The translations under genes were made by a program, and so were the position numbers. This document shows, in pieces, positions 52,224 through 61,577 of a DNA stretch of 64,000 nucleotides. Origin of the DNA: Nocardioidaceae bacterium (GTDB lineage Bacteria > Actinomycetota > Actinomycetes > Propionibacteriales > Nocardioidaceae). Numbering within the stretch: the stretch's first letter is position 1; each line of letters starts with the position of its first letter. The stretch is from positions 2,715,827-2,779,826 of the forward strand of contig CP076053.1 in assembly GCA_018672315.1 (NCBI GenBank), written 5' to 3'. The notes under the pieces are model-generated. The model did no database searches. It saw only the letters and a program-made list of their open reading frames with translations, and was not told where the DNA came from.

Positions 52224-52688
52224 ATGGGGATCGTGCGGAGCAACATGGGCGCGCAGGTCGACAGCTCGAGAACTTCGTCCCCTGAGCCGTCATCGGCCGA
52301 GGTGTCCGCTCGTCTGAGTCGACAGTCGCGCCAGGGAACGGCCCCTGAGATGGCGATACGGCGTCGACTTCATGGTGACGGACTCCGGTACCGGGTGGGC
52401 TGGCCGGTGCCGGGGCGGTCGCGACGCAGCATCGACATCGCTTTCACGCGAGTGCGCGTGGGAGTGTTCATCGATGGCTGCTTCTGGCACGGGTGCCCGG
52501 ATCATGCGACCTCACCACGCGCCAACAGCGCCTGGTGGCGCGAGAAGTTGGACCGCAACAGGGCTCGAGATCGAGACACCAACGAGGCGATGTCCGAGGC
52601 CGGATGGGTCGCGTTGAGGTTCTGGGAGCACGAAGACTCCGACGAGGCGGCCGATCGAATCCGAGACGTCGTCCACAGCCGTCGGTGA
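52224..52688 (+). CDS. vsr: Very short patch repair endonuclease (Vsr)
   Basis: 154 aa from ATG 52224 after GAAGGCAGG; an ATG at 52245 is also possible. Vsr landmarks: RLHGDGLRYRVGWPV, catalytic Asp in RRSIDIAFTRVRVGVFIDGCFW, FWHGCPDH (zinc His/Cys), and WWREKLDRNRARDRDTNEAM with a final FWEHE. Vsr nicks next to T:G mismatches left by deamination of 5-methylcytosine. The two 5mC methyltransferases just downstream would create that need. It is in the same direction with 42 bp between. Confidence 0.93.
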   Translation: MGIVRSNMGAQVDSSRTSSPEPSSAEVSARLSRQSRQGTAPEMAIRRRLHGDGLRYRVGWPVPGRSRRSIDIAFTRVRVGVFIDGCFWHGCPDHATSPRANSAWWREKLDRNRARDRDTNEAMSEAGWVALRFWEHEDSDEAADRIRDVVHSRR

Positions 52689-52717
52689 GCCTGTCGGGGG
52701 CGTCCCCGATTTGGCTC

Positions 52718-52723
52718 TAGCCT
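52718..52723 (+). promoter_or_regulatory. Leaderless-type -10 of the first 5mC methyltransferase
   Basis: TAGCCT, 7 nt before GTG 52731. No ribosome-binding site. Confidence 0.5.
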
Positions 52724-52730
52724 GTCTGAC

Positions 52731-53783
52731 GTGGCTGGCGAAGCGAAAGTGATCGACCTGTTCGCGGGTTGCGGCGGGCTGACTGCGGGCTTCGAGTCCA
52801 CGGGCCTTTTCCAGTCGGTGGCCGCCGTCGAGTGGGACTTCGACGCAGCGGCAACGTACGCGCACAACTTCGGGGACCACGTCCACGTCGGCGACATCGC
52901 GGACTGGACGAGCGGTGCCATTCCGCACGGCGATGTCGTCGTCGGCGGGCCCCCGTGCCAAGGCTTCTCAGGCCTCGGCAAGCAGGATCCTGCGGACCCT
53001 CGCAACGCGATGTGGACGCATTACGTCGAGACGCTCGAGAGGGTCCGGCCAACGTTCTTCCTGCTCGAGAACGTCCCGCAGTTCCTCAAGTCCGGTGAGT
53101 TCTCGGATCTGACGCAGCTCGCCCGTCCCGGAGGGAAGTTGGGCGCCTACGAGCTGGAAATCCACCTGGTCAACGCGGCCGATCACGGCGTCGCCCAGGC
53201 ACGCCGTCGAGCATTCGTAGTGGGCCGGCCCCGGGGGACCCGCGAGACCGGGATGCCCGCACCTCGGTCGCCTCGCGACCTCCGCGATGCGTTGGAGCCG
53301 ACACTCGAGCCTGAAGTGACGCGCATCGATCTGCCGCAAAGCAAGGTCGAGTTCCGGGGCCGTCAGATCCCCGGTGCCTTCAAGCTTCGGCAGCTGCACG
53401 TCACCCGCACCAAGACCGAGCTCTCGCGACTTCGGTATGCCGCTATCCCTCCAGGTGGCAACAGATTCGACATCCCGGACGAGTTGCTCAGTCCGTGCTG
53501 GCGCAAGCACCGGTCAGGCTCCGGGGACGTCATGGGCCGGCTACGGTGGGATCGACCCGCCGTCACCATTCGCACCGAGTTCTTCAAGCCCGAGAAGGGG
53601 CGTTACCTTCACCCCGACGAGGACCGCCCGATCACCCACGCCGAAGCCGCTGTGATCCAGGGTTTCGCGGAGTCCTTCGAGTGGTGCGGCACCAAGGCAT
53701 CGATAGCCCGTCAGATCGGGAACGCCGTACCACCTCCGTTGGCTCAGTCGTTCGCCCTGTGGCTCGGAGAGCGCCTGCTCTGA
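52731..53783 (+). CDS. DNA (cytosine-5) methyltransferase 1
   Basis: 350 aa from GTG. C5-MTase motifs: I VIDLFAGCGGLTAGF, IV VVGGPPCQGFSGLG with the Pro-Cys-Gln nucleophile, VI LENVPQFLKS, VIII AQARRRAFVVG, X GNAVPPPLAQSF. The target-recognition area between VIII and X has REFRGRQIPGAFKLRQ-like and PEKGRYLHPDEDRPITH segments. It methylates a cytosine in a specific short DNA sequence. It has a close tandem relative at 53837-54940 and sits 43 bp after vsr. No cognate restriction nuclease of the classic type is adjacent. Confidence 0.93.
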   Translation: MAGEAKVIDLFAGCGGLTAGFESTGLFQSVAAVEWDFDAAATYAHNFGDHVHVGDIADWTSGAIPHGDVVVGGPPCQGFSGLGKQDPADPRNAMWTHYVETLERVRPTFFLLENVPQFLKSGEFSDLTQLARPGGKLGAYELEIHLVNAADHGVAQARRRAFVVGRPRGTRETGMPAPRSPRDLRDALEPTLEPEVTRIDLPQSKVEFRGRQIPGAFKLRQLHVTRTKTELSRLRYAAIPPGGNRFDIPDELLSPCWRKHRSGSGDVMGRLRWDRPAVTIRTEFFKPEKGRYLHPDEDRPITHAEAAVIQGFAESFEWCGTKASIARQIGNAVPPPLAQSFALWLGERLL

Positions 53784-53824
53784 CCCCACGGCGTGTACGT
53801 CGTCGCGAGCACGGACACTCCGCA

Positions 53825-53830
53825 TACGGT
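53825..53830 (+). promoter_or_regulatory. Leaderless-type -10 of the second 5mC methyltransferase
   Basis: TACGGT, 6 nt before ATG 53837. The second methyltransferase may thus be transcribed separately from the first. Confidence 0.45.
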
Positions 53831-53836
53831 CGATAG

Positions 53837-54940
53837 ATGCAACGCGTGCATGGCCTCTCGCCAATCCGGGTCATCGACCTTTTCGCCGGAGCCGGTGGGC
53901 TCTCACAGGGTTTCACACAGTCGAGCGAGCGTTATCAGGTCGCCGCAGCTGTCGAGCTGGACAAAGCGGCCGCGGCCACGTGGGCGGCCAATCACGGTCA
54001 CCAGATTTTCTGGGGATCCGTCGACGAGTGGCTCGACTCAGATTCGGTCCCATCGGCAGATGTGGTCGTCGGCGGACCCCCCTGCCAAGGGTTCTCGATG
54101 ATCGGTCGACGCGACCCGTGCGACCAGCGAAACAGCCTGTGGCGGTCCTTGATTGACACAGTGCTTGCCTCGGGCGCCAAGGCGTTCGTGATTGAGAACG
54201 TCCCCGCCTTCCTGAAGTCACCTCAATTCGAAGCGTTGTTGAACGAAGTATTACAAGGAATGCTGGCCGGTTTTAGGCTCAGCCACGCCGTGCTGAATGC
54301 AGCCGACTTCGGCGTGGCTCAAACCAGGAAGCGAGCTTTCGTTGTCGGCGTGCGACGCGATCTCGCCGACGTAGCTATCCCTCGCCCGACCGGGCAGATC
54401 AGGGCCACCGTGAGAGACGCGATCGGCGACGTCCGCCCATTCGCAGCCCGACGGGGACTCCCCAGTGGACGGGTCCGTTTCGAGGATGAGTGGTTACCCG
54501 GCCCCTTCACTACACCGAACCTGCACATCGGTCGTGACTACTCACCGCTGTCCCGTGCCAGGTTCCGAGCGGTGCCGTACGGCGGAAGCCGGCTCGACCT
54601 CCCGGATCATTTGTCCATGGATTGCTGGCGGCAGCATCCCAGGAGTGCGACGGACAGCCTGGGTCGGCTGACCTGGGAGAAGCCCGCAGGCACGGTCCGC
54701 ACCGAGTTCTTCAAGCCGGAAAAAGGACGTTTCCTTCACCCGACGCAGGACCGAGCGATGACCCACTTCGAGGCCGCTCGCTTCCAAGGCTTTCCCGACG
54801 ACTACCGATTCGTCGGCGATCTCGCTGACATCGCCAGACAGATTGGCAACGCGGTCCCACCGCCACTGGCGCGGGCAGTGGCCGACTGTCTTCTACCGGT
54901 GTTCGGCCAGGTCAGGACTCCGATCGGGGGCTCAGAGTGA
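53837..54940 (+). CDS. DNA (cytosine-5) methyltransferase 2
   Basis: 367 aa. Motifs I VIDLFAGAGGLSQGF, IV VVGGPPCQGFSMIGRRDP, VI ENVPAFLKS, VIII AQTRKRAFVVGVRRD, X GNAVPPPLARAVADC. Also PEKGRFLHPTQDRAMTHFEA, matching PEKGRYLHPDEDRPITHAEA in copy 1, so the two diverged from a common ancestor by tandem duplication or joint recruitment. Their different target-recognition parts (PGPFTTPNLHIGRDYS here) suggest they may methylate different sequences or the two strands of an asymmetric site. Followed by 102 bp and the GHKL-helicase gene. Confidence 0.93.
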   Translation: MQRVHGLSPIRVIDLFAGAGGLSQGFTQSSERYQVAAAVELDKAAAATWAANHGHQIFWGSVDEWLDSDSVPSADVVVGGPPCQGFSMIGRRDPCDQRNSLWRSLIDTVLASGAKAFVIENVPAFLKSPQFEALLNEVLQGMLAGFRLSHAVLNAADFGVAQTRKRAFVVGVRRDLADVAIPRPTGQIRATVRDAIGDVRPFAARRGLPSGRVRFEDEWLPGPFTTPNLHIGRDYSPLSRARFRAVPYGGSRLDLPDHLSMDCWRQHPRSATDSLGRLTWEKPAGTVRTEFFKPEKGRFLHPTQDRAMTHFEAARFQGFPDDYRFVGDLADIARQIGNAVPPPLARAVADCLLPVFGQVRTPIGGSE

Positions 54941-55042
54941 TTCCTGATCCTGTTGAACTGTCGCTGGTCTCGACTACCGTCTGACCCATCGACGACGACG
55001 AGGCGATCAGGTGCCGCGTCGGGGACAAGGAGTCTCCCAGCA

Positions 55043-58000
55043 ATGCAGAACGCGCTTGACGGATGGGTCACGGGCCACGAAGCCGATCTCGTCGGCGTGG
55101 TGGAAACTCAGACCAGGGTCTGCCTGGCGGTTTACGGGAAGGACGCCTCGCGCGTGGCGCAAGACGCAAGAAATGAGCGTCGGATCGCGCAAGGCGGCTA
55201 TTCAACTCGTCAGCTGGAGGAGCTTATTCAGAACGCAGTGGACGCGACGCGCGGCTCGGGCTCCCGAGTCGAGGTGCTTTTGACAGAAGAGTGCCTCTAC
55301 GTCGCGAACGACGGCGAGCCCTTCACCGAGGCTGGAGTGCGGGCCGTAATGGCCTCGGACATCTCAGCAAAAGAAGACGAGGAGATTGGCAAATTTGGTA
55401 TCGGCTTCAAGTCCGTGCTTGCGGTTTCGGACAGTCCGCAAATCTTCAGCAAAAGCGTAAGCCTCGGCTTCGACGGCCAGTGGTCGCGCGACAGGTTGAT
55501 TGCAGCTGGTTTTGAGGAGACGCACTACCCAGTCATGCGTCTGGGGCGAGTTCTCGACGCTGCTGAATGGGCGGCTAGGGATGCCGACCTAGCAGACCTG
55601 ATGGCCTGGGCGTCGACAGTGATCCGTTTGCCGCTGATCGAAGGGGATCTAGCGCTCGATAGACGACTCGCATCATTTCCCGCCGAGTTTATTCTCTTCT
55701 CCGACCACGTGCTGCGTGCCCGGTTTCGTGGCCGCGGTCGCGAGAAGACCTTCAGGGGAGACTGGGACGTCACCAAGCGGGCGGCCTCTGACGGATTCGT
55801 CGAGCTCGTGGCGGATGGCAAGGTCAGCCGATGGAAGGTGTGCGGCGTAAAACACCAACCCTCTGATCTCGCCCTGACTGACGGTGGGCACGCAGCTTCG
55901 CGGGAGGTCGTCGAAGTCAAGTACGCACTCAGGGTGCCGCCCAAGGTTTCGCTTGGGCGCTTCTGGGCGTTCTTCCCTACGTTTGATGAAACGACTTTGG
56001 CCGGGGTCGTCAACGCTCCCTGGAAGCTGAGTGACGATCGCACCCATCTCTTGGAAGGGCCTTTCAATAAAGAGCTCCTAGCCCTACTCCCTTCTCTGGT
56101 CGGAGACGCCATCGGTGTGCTTGGTGGTTCCGACGCGCCAATGGCGGCACTCGACGCCATGCCCGCACGCGGCAAGGAGGACCGCAATTGGGTGGACGGC
56201 TACATCAACGAGCCAGTCATGCTCAAGCTCAGTGGTCAACCGTGCATACCAGATGGGCGCGGACAGCTTCGCCGGCCCATTGAGATCAAGTGGGTTCCTG
56301 ATTTCAGTGAAGGTCCCGAAGCCAAGGAGTCGCTCGGCGATTGGCTCAAAGAGTGGGCGGAGTCGCCGGGGGCCCCGATCGAACAATGGTTGCACCCCGG
56401 GGCGTATGCGACTCCTGAGCGTCGGCACAAGATCCGCCGTCTGAAGCGCCTGAGTGGCGACGATGGGCGGGGCGCGGCAGACATTACGGAGTGGTTGGAA
56501 GCATTAGTTTCTAGCGGTAGCGCTGAGTCATCCCGAGCTGCCATAGCGCTCGCCGCTAAGATAGTTGGGGACAGAGAGAGCGGCCGACCCGGCGTCAGTC
56601 AGGCTTTCGCTGACGCCGCGCGAAAATCACGCATAATTCGATTGGAAGACGGCAGCTTCACGGCTCCTCGACGCGGGCGTGTGTTCGTGCGGAGCGGAGA
56701 ATCCAAAAGGCAGGCTGACGTGGCCTATGTCGACCCAGCTCTTGCTAGCAGTGATGATGTCAAGCGGTCTCTGTCTGTTCTCGGTGTCAGGGTCATGGAC
56801 CGTCGAGGGGAACTCGCCGCCCTTCTGGCGCGAACCCGGTCGGTAGACGCTGCTCGGAAGGGGGCCGTTTGGTCAGAGATTTGGCAGATCCTTCGGGAAC
56901 TGCCAAGTGCCACCGCGATCACAGTCCTACAAGAGGAACTGGGCGATAACCTTTCTGAGCTCGTGTGGCTGCGAACTGCAGAGGGTCGATGGGCTACGCC
57001 TGAGCACGCACTCTTGCAGGGGCGCATCATTTCTGGCGCTGACCCGAAAGACCGTGCCTTTTTGATTGATCCCGTGTTTCACGCTGCCGACGAAGATTTG
57101 CTGCGTAAGGTGGGTGCCGTGGATGCTCCTACTCGGCGCTACACCGTAAGTGAAGAGCCGTGGGTCTCAGAGTACAAGGCTCAGCTTCGGGCCGCATTCA
57201 TTGAGAATGCTCAGGGTCGTCCAGATCCAGGCAGTGTCATTGTCCGCGGGGTAGATCCGCTCTGGCCGCTAAGCATGATCGCGAAGCTCGGGGACGAAGG
57301 GCGTGCTAACGCTACAGAACACTTGATGACGCACGCGTCCGCCGAGCCCTGGACCGCGCGGCACAAGACTGTGAAGGCGCACAGGCCAATCCAGGGTCTG
57401 CATCCCGATATCTGGTTCATAAAGCGGCACGGAGTGCTGCGCACGTCTTTCGGTCTTACGCCGGTCAAGCACGCGATCGCCCCTGAGAGCGGGGTTGACT
57501 CTGACATATTTCCCGTGGCGAAGGCGACTTTCCAGAGCGCGCTTCTGGGTCTGAAAGCTTCTATCGATGACCTCACGTCGTCCGACTGGACGTGGATGAA
57601 GGCTCGCGTCGACCGTTGGCGGGATCCAGCAGACGAGCAGAGGCGGTACAACTTCTATGCCTGGTTTGCCTACTACAACGAGCCCACGGATCTACTCGTC
57701 CGCGTCGGCCGCGACAACCAGATGGCGGCCCCCAACGCCATCGGGGTCACACGGGACCGCGGTGTCTACGAGTCGATGCTGGAAGCGCACGTACCGGCCA
57801 TGTTCGTCGAGGACTCCGAGGATGCAGATGACGTCGCCTACCTGATCGAGAAGTGGGGGTTGGTCGATGCCAAGCAGTTGCTGCAGGAGGAAGTTGTCGT
57901 CGAGACATCCGGCGAGGCCGGCTACCTGCTCGATCTCTTCCCGCCTCTGAAGGCGCACCTGAACGACGTGGAGGACCACGACCTGCGGTTGCAGCCTTGT

Positions 58001-59812
58001 AGTCGCATCGTGCGGATGGTGGCGACGCCCCGAGGACAGGCGGCGCGACCCATGAAGCACCGGCGGGACGGCGAAACCCTCTTCGTCACGGCCGCCTCTC
58101 CGGAGGGCCGTCTGCAGCAGGTTTCAGACGAGCTGCAGCTCGGGATGTCCAAGGCGCACATTGATGCCGTTTTCGCGGACATGGAGAAGAAGAAGGTCAA
58201 TGCCACGCGGCGCGCCGTCCGCGACGCCGCGGACGACCTGGACCGCCTTGTTGCGGCGGTCGGCGAGCAACCGCTGCGTCGCTCCGTGCCGCGGCCCGCC
58301 CTCGATGCTCTCGAGAATGACGGTCCCTTGGATTCCCGTAGTGTCGCGAAACTGGCGTACTCGGTCCACGGTGTAGGCATTCTCAAGCAGCTTCGATCCG
58401 CGCTCGATGAAGCCGGTCTCGAGCCGCCCCGCGAGTGGTCCGGCCGGCGCACGACCCGTCAGTGGGTTGCTTCCTTGGGGTTCCCCCTGGACTGGGCGGG
58501 TTTCCCGTCCGCCGATCGTCCGGCTGTGGAACTAGTGGACGGTCCGGCCGTGCTTCCCCCGCTCCACGAGTATCAAGGGCAGGTCACGAGGCGGATCACT
58601 CACCTTCTCGAGGGAGGAGGACCCGACCGCGGCATGGTCTCGCTCCCCACGGGAGCAGGTAAGACCCGTGTGACTGTCGAAGCCCTGGTCCGCGCTTTCG
58701 CGGACGGCACACTCGACGAGTCCCGACCTCTGCTCTGGATCGCTCAAACCGATGAGCTGTGCGAGCAGGCAGCTGAGACGTGGGCCTACGTCTGGCGCGC
58801 AATAGGCCCGGGCAAGAGCTTGCGCTTGGGACGACTGTGGGCGAGCAACGAGGTGGCCGAAGAGCCAGGGACGCTGCAGATCGTCGTCGCGACGATCCAG
58901 AAGTTGAGCTCGGTGAAGGACCGCCCGGCGGACGACTACGACTGGCTGACCGATCCGTCCGTCGTCGTCATCGACGAGGCCCACACGTCCATCAGCTCCA
59001 GCTACACCCAGGTGCTCGAATGGACCCAACGGTCCACTCGAGGCCGTGACAAGGAGGCACGACGACCGCTGATCGGTCTCACGGCGACGCCGTTCAGGGG
59101 GATGTCGGAGGAGGAGACGGCGCGACTCGCCCGGCGATATGACAGCAACCGTCTCGACCGCAACGCCTTCCTCGACGATGACGACCCGTACGGCGAGTTG
59201 CAGGACCAGCAGATCCTGGCGACCGTGAGGCACGAGCTGCTCGATGGCGCGGACGTGCGCTTGTCGTCGAAGGACGTGGCGGAGATCGAAGAGTTCGGCC
59301 GGTTGCCGGCGGCCATCAGCGAGAAGCTGGGCGAGGACCTGAATCGCACGCAACGCGTGGTCGACTCGATAGCCCGGCTGCCCGAGGATTGGAGCGTGCT
59401 CGCGTTCGCCCCGTCGGTGGAGAACGCCCGTGTTATGGCGGCTCTGCTGACCAACGCGGGCGTGCAGGCCGTTTCGGTGTCCGCGAGCACCGAGCCAGCG
59501 GCTCGCAAGCACTACGTGGAAGAGTTCAAGGCTGGTCGCATCCGCGTGTTGACGAACTACAACGTGTTCACGCAAGGCTTCGACGCTCCGAAGGTCCGGG
59601 CGGTGTATGTGGCTCGTCCGACCTTCAGCCCCAACGTCTACCAGCAGATGATCGGCCGGGGGTTGCGCGGTCCGAGAAACGGTGGCTCCGAGGAGGTCCT
59701 GATCGTTAACGTCAAGGACAACCTCGACCAGTACGGTGATCGGCTCGCTTTCCAGGACTTCGAGTACCTGTGGGACCGCAAGCAGGGTGCCGGCGCGGAG
59801 AGCGATGTCTGA
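55043..59812 (+). CDS. GHKL (sacsin/Hsp90-like) ATPase - SF2 helicase fusion
   Basis: 1589 aa from ATG after CAAGGAG. N-terminal Bergerat ATPase: N-box LEELIQNAVDA (about residue 58), G1 VANDGEPF, G2 GKFGIGFKSVLAVSD, as in sacsin and other large bacterial defence ATPases. The middle (about 200-1130) is poorly conserved with no motif I can name. The C-terminal third is an SF2 helicase: PTGAGKTRVT (about 1201), VVIDEAHTSIS, LIGLTATPF, TNYNVFTQGFDAP and QQMIGRGLRGPRNGG. The first 3 kb is clearly lower in GC than the flanks. Likely the sensor/motor of the defence system. It overlaps the next gene by 8 bp. Confidence 0.85.
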   Translation: MQNALDGWVTGHEADLVGVVETQTRVCLAVYGKDASRVAQDARNERRIAQGGYSTRQLEELIQNAVDATRGSGSRVEVLLTEECLYVANDGEPFTEAGVRAVMASDISAKEDEEIGKFGIGFKSVLAVSDSPQIFSKSVSLGFDGQWSRDRLIAAGFEETHYPVMRLGRVLDAAEWAARDADLADLMAWASTVIRLPLIEGDLALDRRLASFPAEFILFSDHVLRARFRGRGREKTFRGDWDVTKRAASDGFVELVADGKVSRWKVCGVKHQPSDLALTDGGHAASREVVEVKYALRVPPKVSLGRFWAFFPTFDETTLAGVVNAPWKLSDDRTHLLEGPFNKELLALLPSLVGDAIGVLGGSDAPMAALDAMPARGKEDRNWVDGYINEPVMLKLSGQPCIPDGRGQLRRPIEIKWVPDFSEGPEAKESLGDWLKEWAESPGAPIEQWLHPGAYATPERRHKIRRLKRLSGDDGRGAADITEWLEALVSSGSAESSRAAIALAAKIVGDRESGRPGVSQAFADAARKSRIIRLEDGSFTAPRRGRVFVRSGESKRQADVAYVDPALASSDDVKRSLSVLGVRVMDRRGELAALLARTRSVDAARKGAVWSEIWQILRELPSATAITVLQEELGDNLSELVWLRTAEGRWATPEHALLQGRIISGADPKDRAFLIDPVFHAADEDLLRKVGAVDAPTRRYTVSEEPWVSEYKAQLRAAFIENAQGRPDPGSVIVRGVDPLWPLSMIAKLGDEGRANATEHLMTHASAEPWTARHKTVKAHRPIQGLHPDIWFIKRHGVLRTSFGLTPVKHAIAPESGVDSDIFPVAKATFQSALLGLKASIDDLTSSDWTWMKARVDRWRDPADEQRRYNFYAWFAYYNEPTDLLVRVGRDNQMAAPNAIGVTRDRGVYESMLEAHVPAMFVEDSEDADDVAYLIEKWGLVDAKQLLQEEVVVETSGEAGYLLDLFPPLKAHLNDVEDHDLRLQPCSRIVRMVATPRGQAARPMKHRRDGETLFVTAASPEGRLQQVSDELQLGMSKAHIDAVFADMEKKKVNATRRAVRDAADDLDRLVAAVGEQPLRRSVPRPALDALENDGPLDSRSVAKLAYSVHGVGILKQLRSALDEAGLEPPREWSGRRTTRQWVASLGFPLDWAGFPSADRPAVELVDGPAVLPPLHEYQGQVTRRITHLLEGGGPDRGMVSLPTGAGKTRVTVEALVRAFADGTLDESRPLLWIAQTDELCEQAAETWAYVWRAIGPGKSLRLGRLWASNEVAEEPGTLQIVVATIQKLSSVKDRPADDYDWLTDPSVVVIDEAHTSISSSYTQVLEWTQRSTRGRDKEARRPLIGLTATPFRGMSEEETARLARRYDSNRLDRNAFLDDDDPYGELQDQQILATVRHELLDGADVRLSSKDVAEIEEFGRLPAAISEKLGEDLNRTQRVVDSIARLPEDWSVLAFAPSVENARVMAALLTNAGVQAVSVSASTEPAARKHYVEEFKAGRIRVLTNYNVFTQGFDAPKVRAVYVARPTFSPNVYQQMIGRGLRGPRNGGSEEVLIVNVKDNLDQYGDRLAFQDFEYLWDRKQGAGAESDV

Positions 59813-61577
59813 TATCGACCTGGACAAGGAACAGATGCAGGTCGCCACGGCGGCGCCCGGCACCCGACAAGTAGTCATTGCCGGTCCTGGGAGCGGGAAG
59901 ACGGAGGTCGTCGCGGCCCTCATCGAGAGCCTCGTCGACGACCACGACGTCGATCCCGACGACGGCATCGTGATCATCAGCTTCTCCAACGCCGCCGTCA
60001 CTGCGGCACAAAGGCGGCTAGTCACTGCTGGCTTCACGACCGTGCGACCGCGCACGCTGGACTCCCTGGCGGCGGGCATTCTGGCCGACCTTGCGGCCGT
60101 CGACTGGGCACCTCTCGGCTTCGAGGACCGCATCCGCTTGGCGACCCGGCTCCTGTCTGAGGAGAACTGGGACGCCCTGGACGACATCGAACACCTGGTC
60201 GTCGATGAGATCCAGGACGTAGTCGGCACCCGCGCGCGATTTCTCTTGGCGTTGCTGGACAACCTGGACGACAGCGCGGGGTTCACCCTCCTGGGTGACC
60301 CGGCTCAGGCCATCTACGACTTTCAGCTTCGGGAGGCGGGTGACAAGCGTGACGCAGAACTGGGTTCCGATCGCTTCCTCGGCGAGGTTTTGGGCGACGC
60401 CGGGGTTCTCAGAGTCGTCCTCGAAGGTCAGTACCGCGCCAGGACACGCGAGGCTCGCGCAGCCGCCGACTTGCGGCATTACGTCGCCGAGTCGAGCAAG
60501 GCGCCCTACGCGGTAGAGGATTTCGAAGCCGACCTCATCCATGTCGGTGACGTCCAGCTGGCGGCATCTCTACTGCACGGTTGGGGTGGCGTCACGGCCT
60601 TCCTGGTCGAGAACAACGGTCAGGCGTTGCTGGTCGCAGACGAGTTGACCCGGTCGGGCATCGACGTGGAGCTGAGGCGGTCCGTGCACGAACAGCCGTT
60701 GCCGTCGTGGATCGCGCGCGAGCTCGCCGACAGCCCGGTCATCGGAGTGACACGCGAGGATTTTTTCAGGGCGTACGACGACGAGGAACTCGCTCAGGAA
60801 CGGTGGCGCGCGCTTCGTGGCATCACCGGGGCTCGTGGCAGAGAGCTGGATCTGCGACGTCTCGTAGAGCGGTTGGGACAGCCCGGTGTTGCGTCGATGC
60901 TTCCTCCGGACTCAGGTGCGCCCCCCGTCGTGGTCTCGACGGTGCACCGCGCCAAAGGACTGGAGTTCGACAACGCCGTGCTCGTCCGTTTCCCGGACAA
61001 GCCCTGGCTCGAGAAGATGCCTGAGCACGACAGGGTTCGGTTCGTCGCACTGACGCGCGCGCGCGGACGCATCGTGGTTGCCGACGGCCCCGACGACCGG
61101 CATGTCAAGCGACTGCAGCGGTCCCGGCGTGGACGCTGGATCAACGGCGGCCACAAGAAATGGATGACCTTCGGCGTTCAGGTGATGACGGACGACATCG
61201 ATCAGGGCCACCCTCCCGGCGACGACGCAGAGCAGGTCCAGCAATGGTTGCGTAGCGACAACGTCGCGGGCACGCAGGTCACTTTTGAGCTCGACGAGCG
61301 TCGCTCAGCGTCTGAGCGCCCGTGCTTTGCCCTGAAGCATGCCGAACTTGTCATCGGTCGCACCAGCCCGGAGTTCGGCGAAGAACTTGGACGGCGCATC
61401 ACAAAGCGACACCAGGACGGCAGTTTCGCGGCGCATCTGGGCGAGGCGACCATCGACAGGGTCGTGAGCGTGGCCGGGCCGCGTTGCGCGGAGATGCCCG
61501 GGGCCCACGGCCTGTGGCTGGCTCCCTCGCTGGCGTCCATGGTGCCCATCAGCTACACGACGGAAGAGGACGCATGA
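59805..61577 (+). CDS. Compact UvrD-like SF1 helicase
   Basis: 590 aa, ATG 8 bp before the previous stop. SF1 motifs in order: IAGPGSGKTEVVAALI (P-loop, about 27), LVVDEIQDV (Walker B, about 134), LLGDPAQAIYDFQ, VSTVHRAKGLEFDNAVL (about 379), and VRFVALTRARGRIVVA. It is shorter than UvrD/PcrA (about 720 aa), with reduced 1B/2B regions, and carries an extra C-terminal domain (about 470-590) of unknown type. The ATGA overlap with the following DrmA-type gene fixes the three as one translationally coupled unit. Confidence 0.87.
   Translation: MSDIDLDKEQMQVATAAPGTRQVVIAGPGSGKTEVVAALIESLVDDHDVDPDDGIVIISFSNAAVTAAQRRLVTAGFTTVRPRTLDSLAAGILADLAAVDWAPLGFEDRIRLATRLLSEENWDALDDIEHLVVDEIQDVVGTRARFLLALLDNLDDSAGFTLLGDPAQAIYDFQLREAGDKRDAELGSDRFLGEVLGDAGVLRVVLEGQYRARTREARAAADLRHYVAESSKAPYAVEDFEADLIHVGDVQLAASLLHGWGGVTAFLVENNGQALLVADELTRSGIDVELRRSVHEQPLPSWIARELADSPVIGVTREDFFRAYDDEELAQERWRALRGITGARGRELDLRRLVERLGQPGVASMLPPDSGAPPVVVSTVHRAKGLEFDNAVLVRFPDKPWLEKMPEHDRVRFVALTRARGRIVVADGPDDRHVKRLQRSRRGRWINGGHKKWMTFGVQVMTDDIDQGHPPGDDAEQVQQWLRSDNVAGTQVTFELDERRSASERPCFALKHAELVIGRTSPEFGEELGRRITKRHQDGSFAAHLGEATIDRVVSVAGPRCAEMPGAHGLWLAPSLASMVPISYTTEEDA

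Noticed and set aside
52731-54940. Type II restriction-modification system
   Set aside because: No type II restriction gene is beside the methyltransferases; Vsr is a repair nuclease.
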